The notes under the pieces are model-generated. The model had not been told where the DNA came from, searched no databases, and saw nothing but the letters and a program-made list of their open reading frames with translations. A DNA stretch of 64,000 nt from Pelagibius sp048268885 (GTDB lineage: Bacteria > Pseudomonadota > Alphaproteobacteria > Kiloniellales > Kiloniellaceae), in contig JBLWUP010000029.1 of assembly GCA_048268885.1 (NCBI GenBank), positions 1 through 64,000 of the forward strand, in the 5' to 3' direction. A program made the position numbers and the translations under genes. Positions 1-8,650 of the stretch are shown one piece after another. Within the stretch, counting starts at the first letter, position 1; each line of letters starts with the position of its first letter.

Positions 1-76
1 TGTATTAGAAATAGATCGGATTCACACGTTTAGACAGAACCACCAAGTGGTTCTGTCTAAACGTGATCCGATCTAG
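1..76. repeat. Bipartite palindromic repeat, copy A (second hairpin only)
   Basis: A long hairpin at 13-74 has arms that pair for about 27 bp with a 3-nt TCA bulge and a 3-nt loop, and it ends in CTAG (73-76). It is nearly identical to 45240-45301. The two copies differ by a compensated stem pair (T-A here, G-C there) and a reverse-complemented loop (CAA here, TTG there). The first hairpin of the element would lie left of the window. The repeat lies directly downstream of the response regulator gene and could serve as its terminator. Confidence 0.85.
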
Positions 77-79
77 CCG

Positions 80-775
80 TCAGGGAACCAGGCGGTAGCC
101 GCCCGGCTCGGTCACCAGGATCTCCGCCGCCGAAGGATCTTCCTCGATCTTCTGACGCAGCCGGTAGACGTGGGTCTCCAGGGTATGGGTGGTGACCCCG
201 GCGTTGTAGCCCCAGACCTCGCCCAGCAGCTTGTCCCGTCCGACCACCGCGTCGCCGCTGCGGTAGAGGTACTTCAGGATCGAGGTTTCCTTTTCCGTCA
301 GGCGCACCTTCTTTTTCGACTCGCCGTGGGTCAGCAGCTTGGCGCTGGGGCGAAAGGTGTAGGGCCCGATGGTGAAGACCGCGTCCTCGCTCTGCTCGTG
401 CTGGCGCAGCTGCGCGCGCATGCGCGCCAGCAGGACGCCGAGACGAAAGGGTTTGGTCACGTAGTCGTTGGCCCCGGCGTCGAGCGCCAGGATGGTGTCG
501 GCGTCGGACTCCGCCGCCGTCAGCATGATGATCGGCGACTTCACCCCGCCGCGCCGCATCAGGCGGCAGACCTCGCGCCCGTCCATATCGGGCAGGCCGA
601 CATCCAGCAGGATCAGGTCGTAGTACTCGCCCTTGGCCTTGTCCATGCCGTCGGCGGCGGTCGCCGCCTCGGCCGTGTCGAACTCCTCGTGCAGCCGCAG
701 CTGCTCGCTCAACGAATGGCGAAGCGCTTCGTCATCATCGATCAAAAGGATTTTCTTGCCGCTTGCGCCGGTCAT
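80..775 (-). CDS. OmpR-family response regulator (CenR/OtpR-like)
   Basis: This is a 231-residue two-component response regulator. The receiver domain (about 7-122) has the acidic cluster DDD at 13-15, phosphoacceptor Asp58 in LILLDVG, Thr86 and Lys108 in TKPF. The C-terminal winged helix (about 133-230) carries the usual ETHVYRLRQKIE recognition helix. Length is typical. The N-terminal half resembles alphaproteobacterial CenR/OtpR regulators of envelope functions, but that assignment is from memory. No histidine kinase is adjacent in the window. It should bind DNA as a phosphorylated dimer in the cytoplasm. Its TGA stop is 4 bp from the end of the palindromic repeat. Confidence 0.93.
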   Translation of the reverse strand: MTGASGKKILLIDDDEALRHSLSEQLRLHEEFDTAEAATAADGMDKAKGEYYDLILLDVGLPDMDGREVCRLMRRGGVKSPIIMLTAAESDADTILALDAGANDYVTKPFRLGVLLARMRAQLRQHEQSEDAVFTIGPYTFRPSAKLLTHGESKKKVRLTEKETSILKYLYRSGDAVVGRDKLLGEVWGYNAGVTTHTLETHVYRLRQKIEEDPSAAEILVTEPGGYRLVP

Positions 776-845
776 CTACGCGGTCCGTTTCCCAAACCCA
801 CCCAAAACCTGTGATTTCCTCAGATAGCACCGCTACCCCTGGGGT

Positions 846-1742
846 TCAAGGTAACCCCCGGCGGCACAATTGCTGCACCGCAGCATAGAGAGCATGGTCG
901 CGCTCGGCCAAGGCATCCACCGCGGTAAAGTGGTGCAGGCCGGGCATCTCCACTTCGCCCAGCGGCAGGCCGCGGCTCTGCCAGGCGGCGGCGTATTCGG
1001 CGTGCTGGCGCAGGAACTCGTTGGTTTCCTGCGCGCCGACGGCGAGCAGCAACGGCGGCGCTTCAGCAGGCAGATTGTGCAGCGGGCTCCAGGGCGCCGC
1101 CTCCGCCGCCGCGATGTGGAGGACCTTGTTGTGGTAGCTGAGCCGGATCGGCTCCAGGTCGTAGACCCCGGAGATCGAACAGCCGCCGGCCAGCAGATCG
1201 GCGGGCAGCCCGGCCTCGAAGGCCGGCCAGTCGGTCGAGACCGCCATGGCCGCGAGGTGGCCCCCGGCGGAATGCCCGGCGACGACGATGCGCGAGGGGT
1301 CGATTCCGTAGCCGGCGGCATGACGGTGGAGCCAGGCCAGCGCCCGGCGCGTCTGGTCGATCATCGCGCCGATCTTGGTGTCGGGCGCCAGGCCGTAGTT
1401 CAGGCTGGCGAAGGCGATGCCCGCCTCGGCGAAAGCCGGCGCCATGTAGCTGTAGTCGCCCTTGTCGAGCGCCTGCCAGTAGCCGCCGTGAATGAAAGCC
1501 AGCAGCGGCGCGTTTTCGGCGCCTTCGACGGGAAAGAGGTCGAGGGTTTCCGAAGGGCCGTCACCGTAGGCGAGATCGAGGTGGCCGGTGATGCGCTCGC
1601 GCACCGCCGCGCTGTCGCGGGCCCAGCGTTCGAAGAACTGGGGATGGTCCGGCCAGCGGGCGCGCAGGTTGAGCTCGTTGTCCAGCGCCGCCTGATCGTA
1701 GTCGCGAAACAGCTTGGCGCCGCCGCTCTGCTCACTTGCCAT
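846..1742 (-). CDS. Alpha/beta hydrolase, arylformamidase-like
   Basis: This is a 298-residue serine hydrolase. HGGYW (85-89) provides the oxyanion hole, GHSAGGH places the nucleophile at Ser158, and a C-terminal PGLHHF supplies the likely catalytic His. This pattern matches the kynurenine formamidase/esterase group of the family, which hydrolyses N-formylkynurenine, though substrate cannot be told from sequence. No other tryptophan-catabolism gene is nearby. The start at 1742 is preceded by a purine-rich AGGGAAGGGG about 8 bp upstream. The frame stays open further upstream, but that extension is Arg-rich and unlike the family. Confidence 0.85.
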   Translation of the reverse strand: MASEQSGGAKLFRDYDQAALDNELNLRARWPDHPQFFERWARDSAAVRERITGHLDLAYGDGPSETLDLFPVEGAENAPLLAFIHGGYWQALDKGDYSYMAPAFAEAGIAFASLNYGLAPDTKIGAMIDQTRRALAWLHRHAAGYGIDPSRIVVAGHSAGGHLAAMAVSTDWPAFEAGLPADLLAGGCSISGVYDLEPIRLSYHNKVLHIAAAEAAPWSPLHNLPAEAPPLLLAVGAQETNEFLRQHAEYAAAWQSRGLPLGEVEMPGLHHFTAVDALAERDHALYAAVQQLCRRGLP

Positions 1743-1946
1743 CCGCCCGGCCCCTTCCCTGTCCTTCGCCGGGATTCCGGCCGTTTCAGGCCGCTCCCGG
1801 TCGTTTCGCCACCGAAACGCTGGTGTTTTGCGATGACGCCACTTATGTGTTGCGTGAAATGGCGTCCCGCCCCCCATATTCTGGCTTCGGGGACGCCCAG
1901 ACGGGCGCCACCGTGACACAGCGCCGCCCGGCCCGTAAAGTGACTA

Positions 1947-3113
1947 GTGAGAACCCCGGTCCGCCCCATGCAGCAGCCCGCCAAGAGGCAGAAAACCCCA
2001 GACGCCGCCGTGCTCCAGACGGTCGAGCGGGCGCTCGCCGAACTGCGGCGCGGCGCCAGCGTGGTGCTGCACGACTGGTCCGGGCAAGGCGCCGTGGTGC
2101 AGGCCGCCGAGGAGGCCACGCCGGAAGGCCTGGCCGCGCTGGCCGCCCTGACCGGCACCGAGCCGATGCTGCTGCTGACCGCGCGCCGGGCCCAGGCCCT
2201 GGGCCTGCCGGAGGCGGAGAGCCTGATCGCCAGCGGCGGCGTCATGGCGCTGGCCCTGGAGGAGCAGCAGGCCGAGAGCATCCGCGCCCTGGCCGACCCC
2301 ACCACGCCGCAGGACGCCATCCTGCAGCCGCGCCAAGTGGTCGCCGCGCCGGCGGGCCTGGATATCGCCGCCGTCGAGCTGACCAAGCTGGCCCGCCTGC
2401 TGCCCGCCGCGCTTCTGGCGCCCCTGCCGAAACAACCGGTGCAGAGCCCGGTCGCCTGGGCCGACGCCCGTGACCTGATGGCGGTTTCCGCCGCCAACGT
2501 CGCCGAATACCGCTTCGCCGCCGCGCGCGGCCTGACGCCGGTGGCCAACGCCGCGGTGCCCCTGGCCGGGGCCGAGCAGGCCCGCATCGTCGCCTTCCGC
2601 CCCGAAGACGGCGGCATGGAGCACCTGGCCATCATCATCGGCGAGCCCAAGCCCGACGCGCCAGTGCTGCTGCGCCTGCATTCCGAATGCTTCACCGGCG
2701 ACCTTTTGGGCTCCCTGCGCTGCGACTGCGGCGACCAGCTGCGCGGCGCCATCCAGGCCATGTCCGAGGCCGGCGCCGGGATCGTGCTGTACCTGATGCA
2801 GGAGGGACGCGGGATCGGTCTGGTCAACAAGCTGCGCGCCTACACCTTGCAGGACGGCGGCGCCGACACCCTGGACGCCAACGAGCAGCTGGGCTTCGAC
2901 GCCGACGAACGGGTCTACCTGCCCGCCGCCCAGATGCTGCACCACCTGGGGTTCCGCAAGGTGCGCCTGATGACCAACAACCCGCAGAAAGTCGCCGCGC
3001 TCAGCCGCTTCGGCATCGCGGTGGAGGAGCGGGTCGAGCACAGCTTCCCCTCCAACGCCCACAACGACTTCTATCTGGCGACCAAGGCGACCCGCTTCGG
3101 CCACCTGTTCTAG
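1947..3113 (+). CDS. ribA: GTP cyclohydrolase II with N-terminal GTP_CH_N domain
   Basis: This enzyme converts GTP to 2,5-diamino-6-ribosylamino-pyrimidinone phosphate, formate and pyrophosphate, the first step of riboflavin synthesis. The protein has 388 residues. A long N-terminal region (about 20-190) corresponds to the extra GTP_CH_N domain. The C-terminal catalytic domain has the zinc ligands Cys248, Cys259 and Cys261 in CFTGDLLGSLRCDCG, followed by QEGRGIGL and the TNNP segment. The GTG start at 1947 or ATG at 1968 are both possible; neither has a strong ribosome binding site. It stands alone, without ribB/D/E/H around it. Confidence 0.93.
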   Translation: MRTPVRPMQQPAKRQKTPDAAVLQTVERALAELRRGASVVLHDWSGQGAVVQAAEEATPEGLAALAALTGTEPMLLLTARRAQALGLPEAESLIASGGVMALALEEQQAESIRALADPTTPQDAILQPRQVVAAPAGLDIAAVELTKLARLLPAALLAPLPKQPVQSPVAWADARDLMAVSAANVAEYRFAAARGLTPVANAAVPLAGAEQARIVAFRPEDGGMEHLAIIIGEPKPDAPVLLRLHSECFTGDLLGSLRCDCGDQLRGAIQAMSEAGAGIVLYLMQEGRGIGLVNKLRAYTLQDGGADTLDANEQLGFDADERVYLPAAQMLHHLGFRKVRLMTNNPQKVAALSRFGIAVEERVEHSFPSNAHNDFYLATKATRFGHLF

Positions 3114-3307
3114 GCGGCTCTAAGCGGCCCTGCCCCTTTCAAGCGCCTCCTTCACAAGTCGGGCAATTCCCGCCCAGCGACAGCAAAAGCCGCCGGGCAG
3201 AAGCTGCCCCGATGCCGCGGCGGCCCGGACCGCACAGATCTAACCTATTGAAATAGCTTACTTGTACCCTCTGGCCCGCTTCTTGCTGAAAACAGGGCGG
3301 AGGATTC

Positions 3308-4315
3308 ATGGTCGACCTGGAATTCGTTGGAGATTACCGCAACCCGCAGCAGCTGACCGCGCGGCAGCGCGAGCTCGGCCATGACGGGCAGAGCGACGGT
3401 GACTTCACCTTCGACGACTTCCTCGACATCATCAATCCGCTGCAGCACATCCCTGTGGTCTCGACCCTCTACCGCCAGATCACCGGCGACGCGATCAGCC
3501 CCCACGCCCGCGTCCTGGGGGACACCCTCTTCGGCGGCGCCTCCGGTTTCGTCGCCGCGGCCGCCAACGTCTTCTTCGAAGAGGTCGCCGGGGAAGACAT
3601 CGGCGAGACCGTCATGGCTTTTTTCAGCGGCGAAGAGGGCGCCGGCGACCCGCAGGTTGCCGGCAGCGACGATCCCGCCGCTCCCGCGATCATTCCGGCC
3701 GGCGCCGCCCCCTTGACCACTTCCGCCGGTCCGGCGGCGCCTGCCACCGAAAGCTCCCTGCCGAAGACCCCAAGCCAAGCCCCGAGCCAAACCTCAAGCC
3801 AACCCCCAAGCCCCCCTTTAAGCCAGGGCGACGTGCCGCAACAGGAGGGTGACGCCGCCGCGGGCCTGCTGACCGGCGATGCCGCCTTGAGTGCCCTGTT
3901 CAACGACCTGCGCCGCAGTCCGGCGGCGGGACCCACCCAACCGGTCGAGGCACGGCAGGCCGCCGCCCTGCCACTGCCCCAGCAGCATGACCCGGCGGCC
4001 ATGAAGTCCTATCCCCTGCCGCCGCGCCGGGTCGGCACAACCGCTCCTGCTCCCCAAGTCCAAGCGGCCAAGCCTGCGGAGGCGGCCGTGCACCCCCTGA
4101 TCCTGGCGCAAGACGCCCCGGAAGCCGACATTGCCGGACAGATGATGCAGGCGCTCGACAAGTACCGGACGATGAGCCGGCAAGGCCAGACCGGCCCCGG
4201 CGGACTCCAGTCCGGCACTGAGGAAGCCCGCTGGCAGGCCGATCCAGCCCCCGGCGGTCCCCGTCAGGGCGACCCCTGGCAGTTCGACCCCGCCACGCCG
4301 CCCGCCGGTTCCTGA
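3308..4315 (+). CDS. Conserved alphaproteobacterial hypothetical protein, Pro/Ser-rich tail
   Basis: This 335-residue protein has an unknown function. An N-terminal segment (about 30-105), containing DFLDIINPLQHIPVVSTLYR and a Gly/Ala-rich hydrophobic stretch, looks like a short conserved domain seen in other alphaproteobacteria. From about 120 onward the chain is low-complexity Ala/Pro/Gln, with a serial PSQ repeat around 155-175, and is probably disordered. A good ribosome binding site (GGCGGAGG, 3297-3303) precedes the ATG. There is no signal peptide. It is monocistronic and flanked by short non-coding gaps. Confidence 0.75.
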   Translation: MVDLEFVGDYRNPQQLTARQRELGHDGQSDGDFTFDDFLDIINPLQHIPVVSTLYRQITGDAISPHARVLGDTLFGGASGFVAAAANVFFEEVAGEDIGETVMAFFSGEEGAGDPQVAGSDDPAAPAIIPAGAAPLTTSAGPAAPATESSLPKTPSQAPSQTSSQPPSPPLSQGDVPQQEGDAAAGLLTGDAALSALFNDLRRSPAAGPTQPVEARQAAALPLPQQHDPAAMKSYPLPPRRVGTTAPAPQVQAAKPAEAAVHPLILAQDAPEADIAGQMMQALDKYRTMSRQGQTGPGGLQSGTEEARWQADPAPGGPRQGDPWQFDPATPPAGS

Positions 4316-4402
4316 TTCACGGCATTGAGGCCCGTCGCTCGGGAGAGGGACTGAGCGATATCCTCTGGCTCTTTTCGGCCGGGTCCAGCTAGTCTGCCGA
4401 CC

Positions 4403-4936
4403 ATGGCTCAAGCGCCCTCTTCCCCCCTCGATCTGCGTGTCTCGGCCGGCGACGGCGGCGCCCGCGCGCAGTGGGGCGACAGAACCTTTCGCTGCGCCAT
4501 CGGGCGGGGCGAGATCCACCACGAAAAGCGCGAAGGCGACGGCGTCACGCCGGTCGGACGCTGGCCGATCCGCCGCGTCCTCTACCGGGCCGACCGCCTG
4601 GAGAGGCCGGAGACCGTTTTCGGCTGCACGGCCATCGGTGCGGATGACGGCTGGTGCGACGATCCCGGGGACCCGGCCTATAACCGCCCGGTGCGCCTGC
4701 CCTACGCCGCCAGCCATGAGCGCATGACCCGCGACGACGGCCTCTATGATGTGGTGGTGGTCCTGGGCCACAACGACGACCCGGTGATCCCGGGCGCTGG
4801 CAGCGCCATCTTCCTGCACGTGGCGCGCGGCGATTACGGCCCGACCGAGGGCTGCGTCGCCCTGGCGCTGCCGGACCTGCTGGAGGTGCTGAAAGCCGCC
4901 GCGCCCGGCGCCGCCGTGGACGTTCTGGCGCCCTGA
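4403..4936 (+). CDS. L,D-transpeptidase (YkuD) family protein
   Basis: This 177-residue YkuD-fold protein has catalytic His139 (IFLHVARG) and Cys151 (PTEGCVAL), matching the H-x(~11)-[ST]xGC signature. Classical members form 3-3 cross-links or attach lipoproteins to peptidoglycan. No signal peptide is visible, as is common for this compact subgroup, so periplasmic export is unproven. The usual Arg after the Cys is replaced by Leu (GCVAL). The gene stands alone. Confidence 0.88.
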   Translation: MAQAPSSPLDLRVSAGDGGARAQWGDRTFRCAIGRGEIHHEKREGDGVTPVGRWPIRRVLYRADRLERPETVFGCTAIGADDGWCDDPGDPAYNRPVRLPYAASHERMTRDDGLYDVVVVLGHNDDPVIPGAGSAIFLHVARGDYGPTEGCVALALPDLLEVLKAAAPGAAVDVLAP

Positions 4937-5068
4937 ACGTTGCGCGCCCTCCCACTGGGACGCGGTGCTATGCCTTTTTGCCGCACTTTTTTGATCTGCG
5001 CCATGGCACCAAATAGCCGAAGACTGCGTAAGTAGTACCGACAGCACGGGCAACCAGGAGGTTCAGCC

Positions 5069-5704
5069 ATGTGGCCACAGCATCGATCGACGGCCGCCAC
5101 CGCCGCCCCGTTTCGCAGGTCCTTTCGCGCCCTGACCATCGCCGGCCTGCTCGGCTTGGCGGGTTGCGCGGGCGCCGGCGCGGGCAGCGGGGTGATCTAC
5201 TACACCAACTTCACCGCCGGCTACGTACCGGGCAGTATCGCCGCCGCCTCGCCGCTGCTGGTGGAAACCTACGGCGCCCCGGCGCCCAACCTGGCGCAAC
5301 AGGCTGTCACCGAAGCAACGGTGCAGGGCCTGCGCAGCTCCGGTCCGCCCTGGATGCCGCGGAACTACACCGGCAATCCCGACGCCGTGGAAAACCCCGC
5401 CTATGTGATGCGCGTCGGCTATGGCGTGCCCAAGGCCTTCAATCGCCAGGATCTCTGCAAGGCGGCGATGAGCGACGCCACCCTGGACGCCGCCCGCAGC
5501 GCGGCCGACGCCAACGCCAGCCGCACGGTGGCCGGTATCTGCCGCGGTAAAAGGGCCGTCGCCTATGCCGAGGGCTCGCCGGGGGTCAATCCGGACATCA
5601 CGGGGCAGCACTTTTCGGACTTCGTCGGCCTGCTGGGCCGCAAGCTGATGCCGCGCCGCAATCCGGTGACCCAGGACGACTGCCTCTGGCGGCGGTGCGA
5701 CTGA
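5069..5704 (+). CDS. Putative lipoprotein of unknown function
   Basis: The 211-residue product begins with a basic stretch, a hydrophobic core and a lipobox LAGC that places the acylated Cys at 33. A small Gly/Ala-rich segment follows, then a soluble domain with four Cys residues. The start has a strong AGGAGG about 7 bp upstream. I do not recognise the mature domain. It lies convergent with the yggS gene, 33 bp away. Confidence 0.8.
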   Translation: MWPQHRSTAATAAPFRRSFRALTIAGLLGLAGCAGAGAGSGVIYYTNFTAGYVPGSIAAASPLLVETYGAPAPNLAQQAVTEATVQGLRSSGPPWMPRNYTGNPDAVENPAYVMRVGYGVPKAFNRQDLCKAAMSDATLDAARSAADANASRTVAGICRGKRAVAYAEGSPGVNPDITGQHFSDFVGLLGRKLMPRRNPVTQDDCLWRRCD

Positions 5705-5737
5705 AGACCTGGCTGACGGCGAGAACCGGCGGCGGCT

Positions 5738-6424
5738 TCAATCCTTGACGGGACGGGTGCCGAAAATCCCGGTGCCGACACGCACCAGGGTGGCGCCGAA
5801 GCGCACCGCGGTCTCGTAGTCGCCGCTCATGCCCATGGAAAGCCCGGCGAGGCCGTTGCGCCGGGCGATCTCGCGCAGAAAGGCGAAGTGCAAAGAGGGC
5901 TCCTCCCCGACCGGCGGGATGCACATCAGGCCACGGACATCGAGGCCCAGCTCCCGGCACTCGGCGACGAAAGCGTCGGCCTCCGCCGGATCGATCCCCG
6001 CCTTCTGCGGCTCCTCGCCGGTGTTCACCTGGATGTAGCAGGTCGGGGTAACGCCGAGCTTCCCGGCTTCCTTGGCGAGGGCACGGGCCAGTTTCGGCCG
6101 GTCGACGGTCTCGATCACATCGAAGAGCTGCAGCGCGTCCTTCACCTTATTCGTTTGCAGCGGGCCGATCAGGTGCAGGCGCAAGTCCGGATGCGCCGCC
6201 TTCAACGCCGGGAACTTGCCCTGCGCCTCCTGCACCCGGTTTTCGCCGAAGACGGTCTGGCCGGCGGCCAGCGCCGCTTCCACGGCGGCGGCCGGATGCA
6301 CCTTGCTGACCGCGACCAGGGTGACTTCGCCGGGATCGCGGCCCGCCTCCTTGGCCGCCGCGGCGATGCGCGCGCGCACCTCGGCAAGATTGGCGGGAAT
6401 GTCGGTTTCGGGTGCTTGAGCCAT
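5738..6424 (-). CDS. yggS: YggS/PLPBP family pyridoxal phosphate homeostasis protein
   Basis: This 228-residue single-domain fold-type III PLP protein has the PLP-binding Lys41 in TLVAVSKVHP, FGENRVQEA, HLIGPLQTNK, and a C-terminal SMGMSGDYETAVRFG phosphate-binding loop. Family members buffer PLP and influence amino-acid pools without a known enzymatic reaction. Length is normal. It is separated by 25 bp from the sulfotransferase gene upstream on the same strand, so co-transcription is possible but functionally unexplained. Confidence 0.93.
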   Translation of the reverse strand: MAQAPETDIPANLAEVRARIAAAAKEAGRDPGEVTLVAVSKVHPAAAVEAALAAGQTVFGENRVQEAQGKFPALKAAHPDLRLHLIGPLQTNKVKDALQLFDVIETVDRPKLARALAKEAGKLGVTPTCYIQVNTGEEPQKAGIDPAEADAFVAECRELGLDVRGLMCIPPVGEEPSLHFAFLREIARRNGLAGLSMGMSGDYETAVRFGATLVRVGTGIFGTRPVKD

Positions 6425-6449
6425 CGCTCGTCGTTCCGTTCTCGCGGTG

Positions 6450-7277
6450 CTAGAGATAGCCGAAGCGCTTCATCTGGGCGGCGTGGTCGCGTTCGATGCG
6501 GGCGGCCTGTTCCGGCGTCAGCTTGTCGCGCCAGCCGCCGGAGCGGCCTGAGCGGAAGAACTTCTCGCTGTGGACCGAGCGTTCGACGAAACCTTCCTCC
6601 GCCTCCGCCTTTTGCAGTTGCTTGAAGGCGGAAAACTCGACGGCCTTTTTGATGCGCGCCGCGTCCTTGGCGATGCCGAAGTGCCGGGCGACCCGGCCGA
6701 ACTGGTCCACCGGATCCGCCAGCAGGTCTTCGTACCGCACGACAAAGATGCCGGGATGATTCCACTTGGTCCAGGATTCGACGTGGTTGGACCAGCTGCT
6801 CTGCAGCTCATGCACGATGGTGCCCGCCATCGCCATCGCCAGGGCCATGGGGTCGGCCATCCACTCGATCATCTCATCGACGGTCTTTCCGAAGTGATCG
6901 GCACCGGAGAGCGCGACGTCGCGGGGATCGCGGATGATGTAGACGGCCCCGAAGGTCGCCTTCATGGAAAAGATGGGGTGGCCGCAGTCCTCCCCAAAGT
7001 AGCTGTGGGTCTTCATCGGCACGACGTTCTTGTTGAGGCTGACCGCACGCTCCTGCGCCTTGGTGCGCAGTTCGGCGACTTCTGCCGCGGCAAGGTCGGC
7101 CACCGCCCCCTTGACCAGGGGCTTGAACCACATCTCCGCCGGTTCGCTGGGACAGACCTCCCCGATGCGCTTCAGCGGCAGGGCTTCCGGCGCGTCAAGG
7201 ATGAGGTTCGCCAGAAAGGCGCGCATCCAGGTGTTCCCGGATTTCGGATAGGACGCCAACCAGAGAATGCCGGGCAC
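6450..7277 (-). CDS. Sulfotransferase domain protein, tandem copy 1
   Basis: This is a 275-residue PAPS-dependent sulfotransferase. The 5'-phosphosulfate loop is YPKSGNTW near the N terminus, and the 3'-phosphate motif is IIRDPRDVALSGADHF. The C terminus has the conserved FRSGRSGGWRDKL segment, which contributes to 3'-phosphate binding. The GTG start at 7277 overlaps the end region of the paralogue, and GAGGTGA lies just upstream. Acceptor substrate is unknown. It is clearly homologous along its length to the upstream gene, indicating tandem duplication. Confidence 0.85.
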   Translation of the reverse strand: MPGILWLASYPKSGNTWMRAFLANLILDAPEALPLKRIGEVCPSEPAEMWFKPLVKGAVADLAAAEVAELRTKAQERAVSLNKNVVPMKTHSYFGEDCGHPIFSMKATFGAVYIIRDPRDVALSGADHFGKTVDEMIEWMADPMALAMAMAGTIVHELQSSWSNHVESWTKWNHPGIFVVRYEDLLADPVDQFGRVARHFGIAKDAARIKKAVEFSAFKQLQKAEAEEGFVERSVHSEKFFRSGRSGGWRDKLTPEQAARIERDHAAQMKRFGYL

Positions 7278-7279
7278 GG

Positions 7280-8152
7280 TCAGGTCACCTCTTTCTTCTG
7301 CAGTGGTTTGCGCGCCTCCAGCGGGGGCAGGTAGCCGAAGCGGCGCATCTGCACGGCGTGGTCGCGTTCGAGGGCGGCCACCTGGTCCGCCGTCAGCTTG
7401 TCGCGCCAGCCGCCGGCCCGTCCGGAGCGGAAGAAGCGCGCGCTGTTCACCGACTTCTCGACAAAGCCGGTTTGCGCTTCCTGCTTCTGCAGGGTCTTGA
7501 AGGAAGAGAACCCGACGGCGCGCCGGATACGCTCCTCGTCGCCGGTAATGCCCAGCTTGCGGGCGACCCCGCCGAGCTGGCCCAGGGGATCGGCCAGCAT
7601 GTCCTCGTAGCGCAGAACCTGCAGAGCGGTGTGCTTCCACCCGGTCCAGGACTTTACGTGGTCGGACCAGCTGCTCATGCGTTCGTAGACCGTGTTGCCG
7701 GGCATGCCTTGGCCGCGGGTCGACTTGTCGTTCATCATCTCGATCGCCTGATCGACGGTGAGGCCGTAGTGATCGGCGGCGGAGAGAACGACGTCGCGCG
7801 GGTCGCGCACGATATAGATGACCCCGATGGTCGCTTTGACCGAGATCGTCGGGTAGCCGTAGTCCTTGCCGAGAAAACTGTGGGTCTTCATCGGAATGAT
7901 GTTCTTGTTCAGCTTGACCGCGCGTTCCTGGGCCTTGGTGCGCAGGGCCGCGATCTTCTTGTCGCTCAACTCGCAGACCGGCTTGGAGGTCAGGTCCTTG
8001 AACCAGACTTCGTTCGGTTCGCTGGAGCAGACCTCGTTGATCCGCTGCAGGGGCAGGGGTTCGGATTCATTGAGGATCAGGTTCGCCAGGAAGACGCGCA
8101 TCCAGGTGTTGCCGGATTTCGGATAGGAGGCGAGCCAAAGAATGCCGGGCAT
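7280..8152 (-). CDS. Sulfotransferase domain protein, tandem copy 2
   Basis: The 290-residue product has the same layout as its neighbour: YPKSGNTWMR near residue 10, IVRDPRDVVLSAADHY, and FRSGRAGGWRDKLTADQ near the C terminus. The start at 8152 is set by alignment with the paralogue's MPGILWLASYPKSG. The ribosome binding site is weak. The two genes form one operon. Such cytosolic sulfotransferases decorate small molecules, lipids or glycans; nothing nearby identifies the acceptor. A C-terminal extension (PLEARKPLQKKEVT) is missing from copy 1. Confidence 0.85.
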   Translation of the reverse strand: MPGILWLASYPKSGNTWMRVFLANLILNESEPLPLQRINEVCSSEPNEVWFKDLTSKPVCELSDKKIAALRTKAQERAVKLNKNIIPMKTHSFLGKDYGYPTISVKATIGVIYIVRDPRDVVLSAADHYGLTVDQAIEMMNDKSTRGQGMPGNTVYERMSSWSDHVKSWTGWKHTALQVLRYEDMLADPLGQLGGVARKLGITGDEERIRRAVGFSSFKTLQKQEAQTGFVEKSVNSARFFRSGRAGGWRDKLTADQVAALERDHAVQMRRFGYLPPLEARKPLQKKEVT

Positions 8153-8650
8153 AGTGTGATTCGAACCCTGGTCCCGGTGAGTGCGGGAGATGAATGGCGC
8201 CCTTGGCGTCGGATTAGGACCCCTGGCGTGCGCGCTAAAATAGGTCGGGACCGCGGCGCCCGCCTGCAAGAGCAGGTTCACCCGGCGGCCTTCCGGACGT
8301 CCCGAACGGCCCTCTCCCTCTAGGCAAATGAGGGCGTCGATGCAAGAGCAGCGGCGACAAGGTTGGCGTCAAAGGTTAACGAGGCGTTTAGAAATGGCGT
8401 CTTTTGCGCGAAAATACGATCAAACATCGTCCTAAAAGTGTGTTTCCTCTCTGCAGCGGCGATGCAGCCGCTGGCGCGAAGTGGTTGGCTTATCGGCCAA
8501 AACGTCGACTGTTGCCGGAAAAACACAGTGTGTCGGAAAAACAACTTAACACGGTCGGCAAGCCTTGCGATCCGCAGCGCAGGCTAGTACCAACATGACA
8601 TCCCGTGGCTTGGGGTACCCACAATAGACACCGTATTTGGAGCTTTTCGG
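8153..8650. other. Intergenic region upstream of the porin gene
   Basis: About 500 bp lie between the divergent sulfotransferase pair and the porin. No reading frame here has a credible start or composition. The stretch 8380-8560 is AT-richer than its neighbours. I see no canonical -35/-10 pair that I would defend. A weak GGAGC sits about 8 bp before the porin ATG. The length suggests a long regulatory region or leader for the porin. Confidence 0.5.

Noticed and set aside
3248..3280. Promoter before the 3308 gene
   Set aside because: TTGAAA is present, but no -10 at proper spacing.
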